Part shown: positions 10,380 to 21,749 of the stretch, in pieces
Layout: every line of letters starts with the position of its first letter
How positions within the stretch are numbered: the first letter of the stretch is position 1
NCBI GenBank assembly: GCA_036346355.1
Contig: CM070572.1
Coordinates: 32,401,944 to 32,465,943, forward strand
Source of the DNA: Rhipidocladum racemiflorum
Lineage: Eukaryota > Streptophyta > Magnoliopsida > Poales > Poaceae
DNA: 64,000 nucleotides
Reading direction: 5' to 3'
The notes under the pieces: generated by a model
What the model was told of the DNA's origin: nothing
Seen by the model: the letters and a program-made list of their open reading frames with translations, nothing else
Database searches by the model: none
Translations under genes and position numbers: made by a program

Positions 10380-11612
10380 TGTCAGCGTTCTAGCTAACAG
10401 GCACCTCTGAATTGGGTGCTTATGAGGTTCAAACAGGGGGCTTTCGGGGCAATTGCCGGGGAAAGGAAGAAGACGACCAGGAGTACCGAGAAACTTCGAG
10501 GAACAAGGAGGCGCCAGAGCTTTTTACCCAGGTTCAGGCCCTCATAAGAGTAATAGCCCTAGTCCTGCTTTCTTTTGGTATTGCTTGTGTTCTTGCTGAA
10601 GGAAATGAAAGCCTTACAATCTTTCGAACCCTCTCTCCCATGCACCCTGGCTCCCTTTTATACTAGGGCTGACGGGGACGCATGGGTGGCTTACCCCCCA
10701 GCCGCCATCATTACACTGGCATGGGATTATTTATTGCGCACGTCGCTCGTTCTTACTCTTCATTAATGATCGCCATTTGTCACAATCCCACCTCGGGCCC
10801 CAGTCCACCAACGCTTCCCGTTACGTCGAGGGTAAGGTGCTGCCAGTGATGTCACGCAATTAATGCGTGCCTGGAAAGCGCGCCGTCGACGTGCATCTCA
10901 AGACGCCTTGCATTTAATGCGCACAACTTGCATTAAATGCCCTTGACCTCGGGAGTGGCCCGCGTGCCACCTTTCCTCGGGCGACCACCTTCCTGGTCGC
11001 CCGGCGTCTTTGGCTGCCCGCGTGTCCCGGGGCGACCACCTTCCTGGTCGCCTGAGGCGTGGCCTGGCTGCCCGCAGCGTCCCGTGGCGACCACCTTCCT
11101 GGTCGCCCAGTGGCGTGGCCTGACCGCCACGTGTCCACTGGGCGACCACCTTCCTGGTCGCCAGGGCGCCTGGTCGCCACGCGTCCCTGGCGACCACCTT
11201 CCTGGTCGCCCAGGGCGTGGCCTGGCCGCCACGTGTCCCTGGCGACCACCTTCCTGGTCGCCAGGGCGTGGCCTGGCCGCACGCGTCCGAAGCGACCACC
11301 TTCCTGTCGCCAGGGCGTGGCCTGGCCGCCACGTGTCCCGGCGACCACCTTCCTGGTCGCCCAGGCGTGGCAACGCCACGTGCCCGGCGACCACCTTCCT
11401 GGTCGCCCAGTGGCACGGCCTGGCCGCCACGTGTCCCCGGCGATCACCTTCTGGTCGCCAGGGCGTGGCCTGGCCGCCACGTGCCCCCGGGGCGACCACC
11501 TTCCTGGTCGCCCAGGGGCGTGGCCTGGCCGCCACGTGCCCCCGGGTCGACCACACCCCTGGCGACCTTTTTAACTGCGGGGGAGTGGGGACCCTGGCGC
11601 AGCACGCCAACA
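10380..11612 (-). repeat. 3' LTR of element A
   Basis: This LTR of 1233 bp matches 20691-21744 almost base for base outside its hairpin array. It carries a minus-strand TATA box (TATAAAA, 10656-10662), which is also present in the other copy near 20962. It is longer than its partner, mainly because its internal tandem array has more units. Confidence 0.88.
10977..11570. repeat. Hairpin tandem array in the left LTR of element A
   Basis: About eleven to twelve units of roughly 50 bp. Each contains the inverted repeat GGCGACCA-CCTTCC-TGGTCGCC (an 8-bp stem with a 6-base loop), followed by a spacer close to cagggcgtggcctggccgcc and acgtgtcc. Several units carry small deletions, for example in the loop or one stem base. 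The last unit is degenerate. Confidence 0.85.
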
Positions 11613-11913
11613 AGAGCCCCGGTCCACCCAGAGCGCTTTTGACCTACCAACTTCCTTTTTCTCTCTTTTGAATACTAATCGGAGAACCGCTCGACCTCCG
11701 GGTGGGGCCATTAATTAGCCCACTCGCCCCGCAGCCTTCGGGAGACTTTCTGGCTTCTTCCGGTTCTCAGGGCGGTTTGCGCCGTCATTCCCGCCCTGCA
11801 ACCGCCGCACGATCCTTGGGACACGCCTTCTTAACGGGGCTTTTGAACTTCCCTCTCTTTTCCCGAACCGCCGCGTCCTTTTGGTTCTCCCGCCGTGGCT
11901 TTCCTCGCAGCCT

Positions 11914-11920
11914 TATAAAA
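11914..11920 (+). promoter_or_regulatory. TATA box of the antisense gene in element A
   Basis: TATAAAA sits about 125 bp upstream of the ATG at 12043, on the strand opposite to gag-pol and outside the LTR. It is followed by a CT-rich leader typical of plant 5' UTRs, which suggests the antisense gene has its own promoter. Confidence 0.5.
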
Positions 11921-12042
11921 AGCTGACCGAGGGGGGGGAACTCCTCCTTCCTCTAACTCTCCTCACCCTGCCTCTCTTCCTGGCTTTAGAGCTTCCTTCT
12001 CCTTTGTCTTTGCCGACGGACTTCGACATTCTTCCGCACCCG

Positions 12043-14548
12043 ATGGCTCCCATTCTTCCCTCGTCGGTAGTCGAGGAGGAGATTGCCGCCCGCATTTCCC
12101 GGAACATAACTGCTGGATCTCTCCGTCTTCGCGCCGGGACCGTCGAGCCTAGCTGCCGTCCCGGGGAGGTGATCTTTTTCGGGTGGCAGCTTCTTGCGGG
12201 CCTGCTGCCACCGGTTTCGGATTTTTATCTCTCCGTCCTGAAATTTTTTTCTATTCACCATATCCATCTTCCCCAACTCCGCTCGTTCTCCTTCTTTGCT
12301 TTCGCCCACTTCTGTGAAATGTTCATAGGAGTGCTCCCCAACCTCCTTCTTTTTCGCTTCTTCTACACCCTCCGCGCCACGGGCGGCAACTCGCCTGTTA
12401 CCGGGAGCTGTCACCTGCGGCTCCGCGACGGGTCCATGTCACGCTACCTTCCTCTGGACTGTCGATCCAGCTGGAGGAACTGGCGTGAAGATTGGATGTA
12501 CGCCGAGGACGATAGTGGCATTGAGGTGCTGGAGCTTCCGCCGCCCCGGCCAAGAATTCCTAACCCAGGGGGCCCATGTGAAGCGAGACGCCCGAAGCTT
12601 CAAGCTATGCTAGCGCGTCGACCACTGCGGACGGCGGGTTTGACAGGCCCATGGTCATTCGGGACTTCGTTTCCGGAGGTCAGTACCCTCTTCGCCAGCG
12701 TCACGCCTACTGGCAAGACATGGGCGTCGGCGACGGACCCGAGCATTCCCCGAGGTAACTCGTTTCACCTTGAGCCATCCCTCTCCTTCTACGCTATGGG
12801 TCGAATTTTGGTGCCGACAGTTGTTTTTATTCTCCTGGGCTTCTCCTTCCTCTCTTTTGTGTGCACGGCCGGAACTGTCTTCCGACGCGATCGACAGTGG
12901 ATGGCGCAAGCCCGGGCTTTCGCCAGGCCCCATTCGAATTCCGGACGGCGCGATCCCGCTCTGCCGGTTGTCGCCGGGGAAGCGCTGCGGCGATAATCCG
13001 TGCCATGCCGTCGATGGACGCCATGGCACGCCCAAGCGTGTTTCTGGCAGGGCACCCTTATCAATCAGGACCCTCCTCCATTTGGCGGCAGAGGGAGGCA
13101 CCTAGGAGGCGCAGCGTCCGGATAGCGATGATGATAGCGGTAATGGTGGTCGTTCCCAAAGGCCCCGCTTCAGGCTCGGCAAGGCGGGAACCTCTGGCGG
13201 CCGAGGACTTCTTCGCGCGGCGGCCGTTTCCTCGTTGGTGGCGGGAGGTTTGCCGACCACGGGGCCCGCCCCTCCTTGCTCCCGCCGGGTGAGGACAACA
13301 AACCTTCCGCCACGGCTCCTCCTCGCCTTCGCCCGGGGTGGTGGGGCAAGGCGACCACCGCCCCGCGACCTTGCCGGCAGCTGCGGCCGCCACCACTGCG
13401 GCGAATCTTCCTCGCACCGCCCGCCGCCGCCACGGTCGCGATTCGCCGGGCCACGGTTCTTAGGCCGACAGAGGCCGGCAAGACTGACAGCGGCTGGTCC
13501 TTACTCGAGTGTGCCTCGGTTCCCAAGGCCATCACCTAGGTACTTATTCAAAAATGCACATACGATGCGAATTTAAGTTTCTTTGAGCGGCATTTTGCCG
13601 TTACTTACGCCTTTCACGTCTCTTTCTTAGGGTTCCCGCCCGGACCCTTCCGCGTTGCCCGAGCCGCGGGTGGTCCGGCGCCGTGGTCGCAGGGTCGCGC
13701 CATCCGGGTAGCCGATCCCCAGGACGGCCGGCAGCGAGGGCGACCCTGCCGGGCGATTCTTTGGCGCTGCCGCTGGCATCTGAGGTCCGCTCGGCCTCGC
13801 CCCTACCGGATCCACCCACGCCTCCGTTCCCTCTAAGAGACGCAGACGCTTTCTTTGGCGGCTCTCGGCCGAGCTTTATTCCAGATAAGCGGTCGTCTAG
13901 CGACGAGCAGGAGCGGTTGACGGAGGCGAGGAATCGAGATTAACCGCCTCGCAAAGAGGTAGAAGATCTGCGCGACCGGGGCGGATCGAGCGGAGCTGCG
14001 GCTGGAGCGAGCAATGAGAACAAAGCACCCGGCCGCGGAGAGGCTCTGGAGTCGAGGCGGAGAAGGCCGACAGGCCCGGTCGACGTGGACACCTGCGCAG
14101 ATGCTGCGCCATGCCTTCAACCGAGCAATGGCCAGCCTTGCTCCGTTAAATTTGGAAGCGGTCCGCAGGAGGAGAAGCCACGGCACTATGCCTTCGCCTC
14201 TGCCGGACCCGCAGACTTCCTTACGCGCTGCCGCCCGCCCTCGCCGCCCGGTCCGTCAGAGGAGAAGCGCGATCGCGGCGCCACGCGAGCACGCGTCTTG
14301 GCTTGTTCGCAAGCCGTGACCCCAACCGATCCGCAGCCACGGTCAGAGGATCGAAAGCGGCTGGCGCAGCGGAGGAGCGGAGTCCACGACGCTTCCGAAA
14401 GGTGTCGCGGCTCACCGGGCGATGGAGAACCTCGGTCGAGGCGGTAGGCGAGGGCGTGGCGCTTCATCCGACGTTCTCCGATTCTGTTGAGGATGTGGCG
14501 GCCGCTGAGGCGGCGGCAGAGGACGAGGAGGATCCCCCCGCAGCGTAG
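12043..14548 (+). pseudogene. Gypsy-type 'transposase-28' antisense gene in element A
   Basis: An ATG at 12043 opens a frame starting MAPILPSSVVEEEIAARI. It continues through PGEVIFFGWQLLAGLLPP, HHIHLPQLRSFSFFAF and FRFFYTLRATGG, the layout of the plant 'putative gypsy-type transposon' domain. Near 12640 the family-like reading moves to another frame (MVIRDFVSGGQYPLRQR), so one frameshift is present. A GT donor follows at 12755, and a second likely intron runs from about 13538 to 13629. The 3' exon ends in an acid tail (EDEEDPPAA) and a stop at 14548. The middle part is too damaged to model. Function is unknown for the whole family. The unit lies between integrase and the 3' LTR, as in element B. 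Confidence 0.6.
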
Positions 14549-15130
14549 TTAGCTAGTTTGTTTTACTTTTGCCTGTAAAAACTTCAGACGCAAGACAGTT
14601 CAAATGGAATGGAAGCACGGGCTTCCCGCTATATGGCTTAAAGATTTCTTTGTTCTTATTCTTTACGGCTCCACGCGGAACGCTTGGAGACTTAAGCTCT
14701 TGAGCTAGGGAACGATCACTTAGCGTGTTCGGGCGGGGCCCCAGGTTCTTGGCAGTGGTGTTCGAGTCGCCGACCCCCACGGGGACACCCTGAGTGTCAT
14801 GACCGTGCTGGGGATCGTGCTAAACTAGCCATCCAATCACCCGTCCCCTCGCGCGCCGCCACACTTAGTGATCCTACCCTCGCTACTGGGACAGGGTACC
14901 AGAGGCAAATCGCCCCGGCACTATCCGACAGAAGGCAAAAGACCGAAAAAAGGGCAGGAAGATCAGGCGGTTTGGACAGGAAAAAAAGAGTATTTAACTT
15001 CAAAACAGAGGGCCTCCCCCGACCCGCGGCGGAGCGGAAGACATACTCCAGCCGGTCGGGGGACGGAACCAAGGACTTACAACCAATCAAGGGTAGAACT
15101 TGCGCAGATTCTCTATATTCTGAGAGTTTG

Positions 15131-18100
15131 CTAGCTCCTCGCCGTCTTCAGTGGCCAACCTGACCGCCCCGGGACGAGAGACAGAGACCACTTTGAAAGG
15201 TCCTTCCCACTGGGGGGACAGTTTATGCGACCCGGCATGCGTCTGGATTCTTCGCAAGACCAGGTCGCCCTCGCTGGCGTTCTCTCATTAACCCGGAGGC
15301 GTGGTACCGCTGAGGCTCTCTTGGTACTTTGCGCCGCGCAAAGTTGCTCGATCCCGCGCCTCTTCCAAGAGGTTGATGTCGTCTCGACGCAGCTCTCCCT
15401 GGTCTTCTTCCACAAACGCGGTAACGCGAGGTGACCCCAGTTCCAGCTCCGAGGGGAGAACAGCTTCTGCGCCGTAGACCAGGAAGAAAGGGGTTTCCCC
15501 GGTAGCCCGGCTAGGAGTGGTCCGGAGTGACCACAACACAGCCGGGAGCTCTTCGGTCCACCGGGCGCCACGCTTGTGGAGTCGGTCGAACGCCCGGGTC
15601 TTGAGGCCCTTCAGTACCAGCGCGTTGGCCCGTTCGACCTGGCCGTTGCTCCTGGGGTGAGCGACCGAGGCAAAACAGACCTTGGTGCCCATCTCTTCAC
15701 AGAAGTCTAAGAAGGCCGCGCTAGTGAACTGGGCGCCGTTGTCGGTGATGATACGGTTAGCGACCCCGAAGCGGGCAAAAATCTCTCGTATGAACTTGAC
15801 AGCCGCAGCGGCGGTGATGGATCTTACTGCCTCGGCTTCTACCCACTTGGTGAACTTGTCGATGGCGGCGAGCAGTGGGTGTAGCCCCTGTGGCCAGCGA
15901 ACGGGCTCAGATATCCAGCCCCAGCATCGCGAAGGGCCAAGAGAGCGGGATAGTCTGGCAGGCTTGGGCTGGTTGGTGGACACGCTTGGCGTGGAATCGA
16001 CACGCTTCACATCTCCTCACCGGCTCATAAGCATCCTGGAGGGCGGTCGGCCAATAGAACCCTTGACGGAAAGCTTTTTCCGCCATCGTTCGTCCGACAC
16101 ATGGCTCCCGCACACGCTCCATGGATATCCGAGAGCAAACTGCTCCCCTCTTCCCGAGTGATGCACTTCAGAAGAATTCCATTCTTACCCCGGCGGTACA
16201 GGTCCCCGCCCACCAGGGTATAGCACTTGGCCTTTCGTGCTATCTTCTCTGCTGACGCATCATCATCGGGGCACACTTGATCCCGCAGGTAGGCCAGGAT
16301 CGGATCCATCCATGTGCCTTCCTGGTCATAAATCTGGCGACCACGAGGTGGTCGTCCGAGTACTTCGCCTGGCCGGGCATTTCCAACGGAACCGCCTTCC
16401 CCCCAGAAGCGAGGGCTGAAGCGGCATCACCATCGTCCCCGCCAGAAATGGGGGCTGCGATGGACGGTCGCGGAAGCCTTTCCTCAAAGACCCCGACCGG
16501 TACAGGAGACCTGGTCGAAGCGAGCTGAGCGAGCTCGTCCGCCAGAATGGTTGTCACGCTGAGGATGTGAGTGTATCGATCCTTGAAATGCCTTTCCAAC
16601 TTCCCGACCTCCGCCAGTATGCTTTGCCATGACGGGTCGGGGCGACAGAAAGTCCTTCCTTGCCGATTGACGACCCGCAGGAGTCGCCTTTACTTGCAGC
16701 GCCGGACACCGATGGCTGCGGCGGCACGGAGCCCGACCGGCAAGCCTCGTGACTCGGCGACGTTGTTGGTGGCCTTGAAGTCGAGGGCGACCACGCATTT
16801 GAGGAGGTCCCGGTCGGAGAGACCAGAGAACCCGACCCCAGCGCCTTCAAGCCTGAAAAGACCGTCGAAGAAGAGCGTCCAGGGGAGGGCGCGGGGACCT
16901 CATCGCCGGACTCGATGGAGTCCACTCGACCATGAAGTCCGCCACCTTTGACTCTTTATTGAGGTACGAGGAGCAAACTTGATACCGAACTCCCCACTCA
17001 ACGGACCACTTGGCGTCGACCCTCCGCTTCTCGGTTGTGGAGGATCTCGCAGGAAGTGCGAGGAGACCACTGTGATCTCTCTCCCTTGGAAATAGTGCCG
17101 TAACTTTCTTGACGCCACTACCACCGCATAGACCATTTTACGAGCCTGAGGGTACCTTGTTTCTGCGTCGTGGAGCACTTTCTTTGATGTAGTAGACCGG
17201 CCGTTGGACCCCTTCCTGTTCGCTACGGCGCGCGCTCACTACCACGTGGGCCGCCACATACAGCGATAGCTCGCCTGGCTCGGGGCGACCGGCCTGGAGG
17301 AGAAGAGAGGTACTTCTTGGACCTTCAAACGCTTGTTGGGCTTACGGGGTCCATTCAAATGAGTTGGTTTTCTTCAACAACTTAAGCGATGGCAGACTTT
17401 TCTCCCCGGCCGGGATATAAACCGGCCCAGGAGGCTAGCCGCCAGCCAAGCATTGCGATTGCTTGAGCCAGGGTAAGCGGTCGCATTCGCTCAATTGCTT
17501 CTATTTTCTCCGGGTTGACTTGATTCCACTACTGGAGACCAGAAACCGAGCGGCTTCCTGACGAGACACCAAACACGCACTTTTCGGGATTCAACTTCAG
17601 GCAGTAGTTTCTGAGGTGAGAGAAGGTCTCTTCAAGGTCCTGTATAAGCTCGTCGGCCCTCTTCGTTTTCACGACCAGATCATCAACATACACTTCGAGG
17701 TTCTTCCCTATTTGGGGCCGAACACAATGTGCATAGCCCGCCGATAAGTGGCACCGGCGTTTTCAGCCGAAAGGCATCTTGGCGTAGCAATATACACCGA
17801 GGAGTCACAAAGCGGTCTTCTCTTCGTCTTCTGCGCCATGCTGATCGATGATAACCGGAGTAGGCGTCGAGGAAGCCTGAAGCTCGCAGACCCGTGGAGT
17901 CGGCGGCGATGTCTATCCGCGGCAAGAGTGCAGGTCCTTGGGGCGAGCTTTGTTGAGGTCGGTGAAGTCGATGCACATTCGCCACTTCCCATTAGACTTC
18001 TTTACAAGCACGGGGTTGGCCAACCACTCCGGGTAGGCGGCCTCCCGCACAATCTTGGCAGACAACAGTTTTTCCACCTCGTCCCGAATGGCGTCCTGCC

Positions 18101-18640
18101 GCTCTGGCGCCTGCCGCCGGATCTTCTGCCCAGCAGGCGCTCGAGGAAGCGTTGCCAATCGGTGCTCGATCACCTCCACTGGGACCCGGTCATTCGATGG
18201 TTCCCAGGCGAACACATCCAGGTTAGACCGGAGGAAGGAGGCAGCGCGTCTTCCTATTTGGCGCCGAGGTCGGTGCCGATCTTGACGACCTTGCCCGAGC
18301 CTTCCTCGCCCATGGGGACCGCCTTTGCCTCGCCCACGGGCTGGGCGGAGCGGGACTTGGCCGAGGGGAGCCCGGTTGTCGTCCTTGTCGCCCTGCCGGC
18401 GGTGGTGCCGGCAAGATCTGCGGTACTGTTGGCCGAGCCGCAGGCTTCCAATCTATCCACCTTCACCGTAATGGGACCCCCAGGCCACAGGATTTTCACC
18501 GACATGTAGGCGTAGTGGGCCATTGCCATGAACTTAACCAGGGCGGGCGGCCGAAGCGAGGGCATTATAGGGAGGTCGAAGTCGGCGACCTCAAAATCTA
18601 CGACTCCGTTCGGAAGTTCTCGAACTTCCGAACGCATCGC
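15131..18640 (-). pseudogene. Element A pol (PR remnant, RT, RNase H, integrase), broken
   Basis: From high to low coordinates the minus strand shows these parts: an RT N-terminal part (WLANPVLVKKSNGKWRMCID, about 18000), the RT catalytic YVDDLVVKT near 17680, RNase H text (RKMVYAVVVASRKLRHYFQG, about 17100), the integrase zinc-binding region (about 16300-15980), and the integrase core with TDNGAQFTSAAF and HPRSNGQVERAN (about 15750-15640). The integrase ends in GDLVLRR and KLSPQWEGPF near 15200. A protease-like LVDGGGAIN lies just upstream (about 18760) and has lost the usual Ser after DGG. Several frameshifts separate the blocks. The product would have been the Ty3-type polyprotein for reverse transcription and integration. 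This copy is dead. Confidence 0.85.
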
Positions 18641-20690
18641 AATCGGACTTGTCCCAGGGTAGGAGGCCCACCGAGGCTACTCCGTAAAAAAGCGGGCCGG
18701 CGCGGCTCTCGTCTGAGATCTGGAGCGCTGATCGCCCGGCGACAAAGAGTTGATGGCACCGCCTCCATCAACCAGGACTCCGCCTAACCGCGTGCGGACC
18801 GTGGGGACACCACGATCGGGAGATGGCCAGGCGGAGGTGTTCTCTGGGTGGTCGGCCCGACCGAAGTGATCGGTCGTTCCGACCACTTGGCCCGGCCCGT
18901 CCGAAGGCGACGTGGTGGCACACACCGCCTCGAATCCCGCTTGTGCTGCGAGTTCGAGGAGTAGGTGGCGAGCCACCGCGTGTATGAACGCCACCGCAGT
19001 GCTCACTTTCTTTGGAAGGCTAAGCGAGCCACATCTTCGTCGTCTTCGTCTTCGCAATCTTTCTCGCGGCGTTTCTTGAGCACTTTGTCGACCAGCTTGG
19101 ATACAACTTGGCGATCCTCCAAGTCATGTCCGCTCGTTCGATGGATGGGGCAATAGGGCTTGCCGCCATCGTTTCGCGGCGAAGCGGCGGCGGTCCTGCG
19201 ATCGCCAGCTGCCGGCCTTCGTCCGTTGGTCCCGATCATCATGGCCGGGATTTGGGCTCGGCTCAGCGACCAAGACCTCCTAGCGGTTGCCTCCTCCGCT
19301 TTTTCTTTTTCTTCTTGCGGTCGGAGGACTTGAGTGCCAACGTCACCGGAATCGGAAGGCCTCGTGGCACACTTCCGAAGCTGCCGCCTGGCGCACTTGT
19401 GCGCCAGGGAGAACAACTCAGATGTGGTTGAGATGACGCGCGTGGCCATCTTTTCCCGCATCTTCTGGTCCCGGACCCCCCTCCGGAAAGCGATGATCAC
19501 CGACTGCTCAGAGATCCGGGGGATCGTGTTGCGGCAGTGGCTGAACCGCCGGATGAACTCTCTCAGGGACTCCCCCTCTGCTCCAGAGCGTGGAGGTCGT
19601 CCTCCACGCCTGGTTGAGCGTAGGAGCCCTGAAAGTTGGCGACAAAAATGTCGCATAGCCCCTCCCACGAGTGCACAGAGCCTCGCGGGAGGTTAAGTAG
19701 CCAAGACCGGGCAGAGCCCGTTAGTGACGTCGGGAGGTAGTTGGCCATGACCTTCTCGGACCCTCCGCCGCGCATTCACCGTGGTGTAGATCTGAAGGAA
19801 CTCCTGCAGGTTGGTGGTACCATCATACTTCTCGATGGAGGCGGGGCGGAATCTCTCCGGCCATGCAGCTTGCCGAAGGCGGAGAGAGAACGCCTGGCAC
19901 CCAACGTTGTAGGGGGAGTAGCGCCGTTCGCCAGCCCCCCGATCCTGAGGAGAGGATGAGGAGTGCGACCCTGCGCTCTCCCTAGAGTCCGAGGGAGAGA
20001 CCCCCTGTCTTATGCCCCCGCGACGTTCGCGGAGGACATGACGCAGGTCGCTGCCGCGCCGACGCCGCCCTTCGTCGAGGCGCGATCGGAGGTCTTCACG
20101 GTTCCCCCTAGACTCGGGGGGACCGCGGGAAGAAGCGGAATCATGTGCATGTCCCCTCGTAACTGAGGGGGTTGCAACCAGGACCCCCTTCCCCTTGTCC
20201 CGACCCTTGACGCCGGGAGGGGTCGTCGTGTGTGGTGGCCGGAACCTGGCACGCCAGCGCCGCTGGCGTTCCCTACCACCACGCTACCGGAAGCTCTCCG
20301 GCCGGGTCGCCACTTCACCTTGCTGGTGTGCGGCGTCCACCAGGTGGACGATGTCCCGCAGCCACGGAGTGGCTGGGTGTTCGCCCCGAGTTACTGGGAT
20401 GATCGAGAAGCGATCGGGCATGGAGGCTTCGCGCGGTGTCGTCACCCAGCGCCAGCGCCGTTGGACGGTGACCCGGCGTAAGGAGCCATGCGCGCCCCGC
20501 GGAGGGACCGGGTGGCCGGCTCCTCCCCGAACGTCGGGATCGGCCTCTGGCGCCGCTTTCCTCGGGCAAATTGCCGCGATTGAGTGCGACTCCGCCATGC
20601 GCATAAGCGCTCACCGTCAGCCGAGCTTGAATCGAGATGGAAGGAAGAGGGCAATCTAACCACCAAGAGCCCCTACTCGGGCGCGCCACT
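18641..20690 (-). pseudogene. Element A gag region and leader, broken
   Basis: The retrotransposon gag domain is seen as MANYLPTSLTGSARSWLLNL followed by WEGLCDIFVANFQGSY (about 19750-19620). After a frameshift, ESLREFIRRFSHCRNTIP and a basic C-terminal part reach about 19003. A remnant CPIHRTSGHDLED motif near 19130 has lost its last Cys. The stretch 19900-20690 is the untranslated leader and decayed N-terminus, ending at the primer site next to the 5' LTR. Gag would package the element RNA. The frameshifts make it non-functional. Confidence 0.75.
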
Positions 20691-21744
20691 GTCCGGCGTT
20701 CTAGCTAACAGCACCTCTCGAATTGGGTGCTTATGAGGTTCAAACAGGGGCTTTCGGGGCAATTGCCGGGAAAGGAAGAAGACGACCAGGGTACCAGGAA
20801 ACTCAGGGAACAAGGAGGCGCCAGAGCTTTTACCTGTGTTCAGGCCCTCATAAGAGTAATAGCCCTAGTCCTCGCTTTCTTTTGGTATTGCTTGTGTTCT
20901 TCTTTGAAGGAAATGAAAGCCTTACAATCTTTCGAACCCTCTCTCCCATGCACCCTGGCTCCTTTTATACTAGGGGTCGACGGACGCATGGGTGGCTTAC
21001 CCCCACCGCCATCATTACACCGGGCATGGGATTATTTATTGCGCCGCCGCTCGTTCTTACTCTTCATTAATGATCGCGGTTGTCACAATCCCACCTCGGG
21101 CCCCGCCCACCAACGCTTCCCGTTACGTCGGGGTAAGGTGTCGCCGTGATGTCACGCAATTAATGCGTGCCTGGGAAGGCAGGCCGTCGATCGCATCCAA
21201 GACGCCTTGCATTTAATGCGCACAACTTGCATTAAATGCCCTTGACTCGGGAGTGGCGGCGTGCCACCTTTCCGGGCGACCACCTTCCTGGTCGCCCAGG
21301 GCGTGGCCTGGCCGCCACGTGTCCCGGCGACCACCTTCCTGGTCGCTTAGGGCGTGGCCTGGCCGCCACGTCCGGCGACCACCTTCCTGGTCGCCAGGGC
21401 GTGGCCTCGCCGCCACGCGTGTCCCCGGCGACCACCTTCCTGGTCGCCAGGGCGTGGCTGGCGCCACGTGTCCCGGCGACCACCTTCCTGGTCGCCAGGC
21501 GGCGGCCGCCACGTGTCCCCGGCGATCACCTTCTGGTCGCCCAGCGTGGCCTGCCGCCACGTGCCCGGGCGATCACCTTCCTGGTCGCCAGGGCGTGGCC
21601 TGGCCGCCACGTGCCCCCGGGGCGACCACCTTCCTGGTCGCCCAGGGGCGTGGCCTGGCCGCCACGTGCCCCCGGGTCGACCACACCCCTGGCGACCTTT
21701 TTAACTGCGGGGGAGTGGGGACCCTGGCGCAAAGTACGCCGACA
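20691..21744 (-). repeat. 5' LTR of element A
   Basis: This LTR of 1054 bp is bounded by the primer site on its lower side and the CGGAT target duplication (21745-21749) on its upper side. On the minus strand it starts TGTCGGCGTACTTTGCGCC. It is the partner of 10380-11612. Confidence 0.88.
21270..21695. repeat. Hairpin tandem array in the right LTR of element A
   Basis: The same 50-bp unit as in the left LTR, with the GGCGACCA-CCTTCC-TGGTCGCC hairpin, but only about eight to nine units. Some units share the same variants as the left array (for example gcgatcaccttctggtcgcc near the inner end). The two arrays therefore derive from one and have since gained or lost units. Confidence 0.85.
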
Positions 21745-21749
21745 CGGAT

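Larger units (their letters stand above)
10380..21744 (-). mobile_element. Inner Ty3/gypsy LTR retrotransposon A (Tat-like), complete
   Basis: The element is 11,365 bp, read on the minus strand. Both ends are LTRs (20691-21744 at the 5' side, 10380-11612 at the 3' side) that begin and end with the inverted pair TGTC..GGCG / CGCC.ACA. Perfect 5-bp duplications CGGAT flank it at 10375-10379 and 21745-21749. Order on the minus strand is 5' LTR, primer site (GTGGCGCGCCC directly after the LTR), gag, protease, reverse transcriptase, RNase H, integrase, a reverse-oriented gene and the 3' LTR. This order and the antisense gene fit the Tat lineage. Frameshifts and stops break the coding parts, so this copy cannot move by itself. 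Confidence 0.88.

Noticed and set aside
10977..11570. Evenly spaced palindromic repeats resembling a CRISPR array
   Set aside because: The spacers are nearly the same in every unit, the host is a plant, and the array lies in matching LTRs. It is a tandem repeat.
10898..11671. Long open frames on both strands across the LTR array (about 170-240 codons)
   Set aside because: They are translations of the 50-bp tandem repeat in every frame (GDQEGGR.. / DHLPGRP.. runs). The same happens at 21213-21798. No protein is implied.
21732..21736. AAGTA as the target duplication of element A, with the LTR ending in ..GGCGCA
   Set aside because: It does not match the other side. Extending the LTR to ..CGCCGACA gives both the inverted TGTC/GACA ends and the perfect CGGAT duplication.
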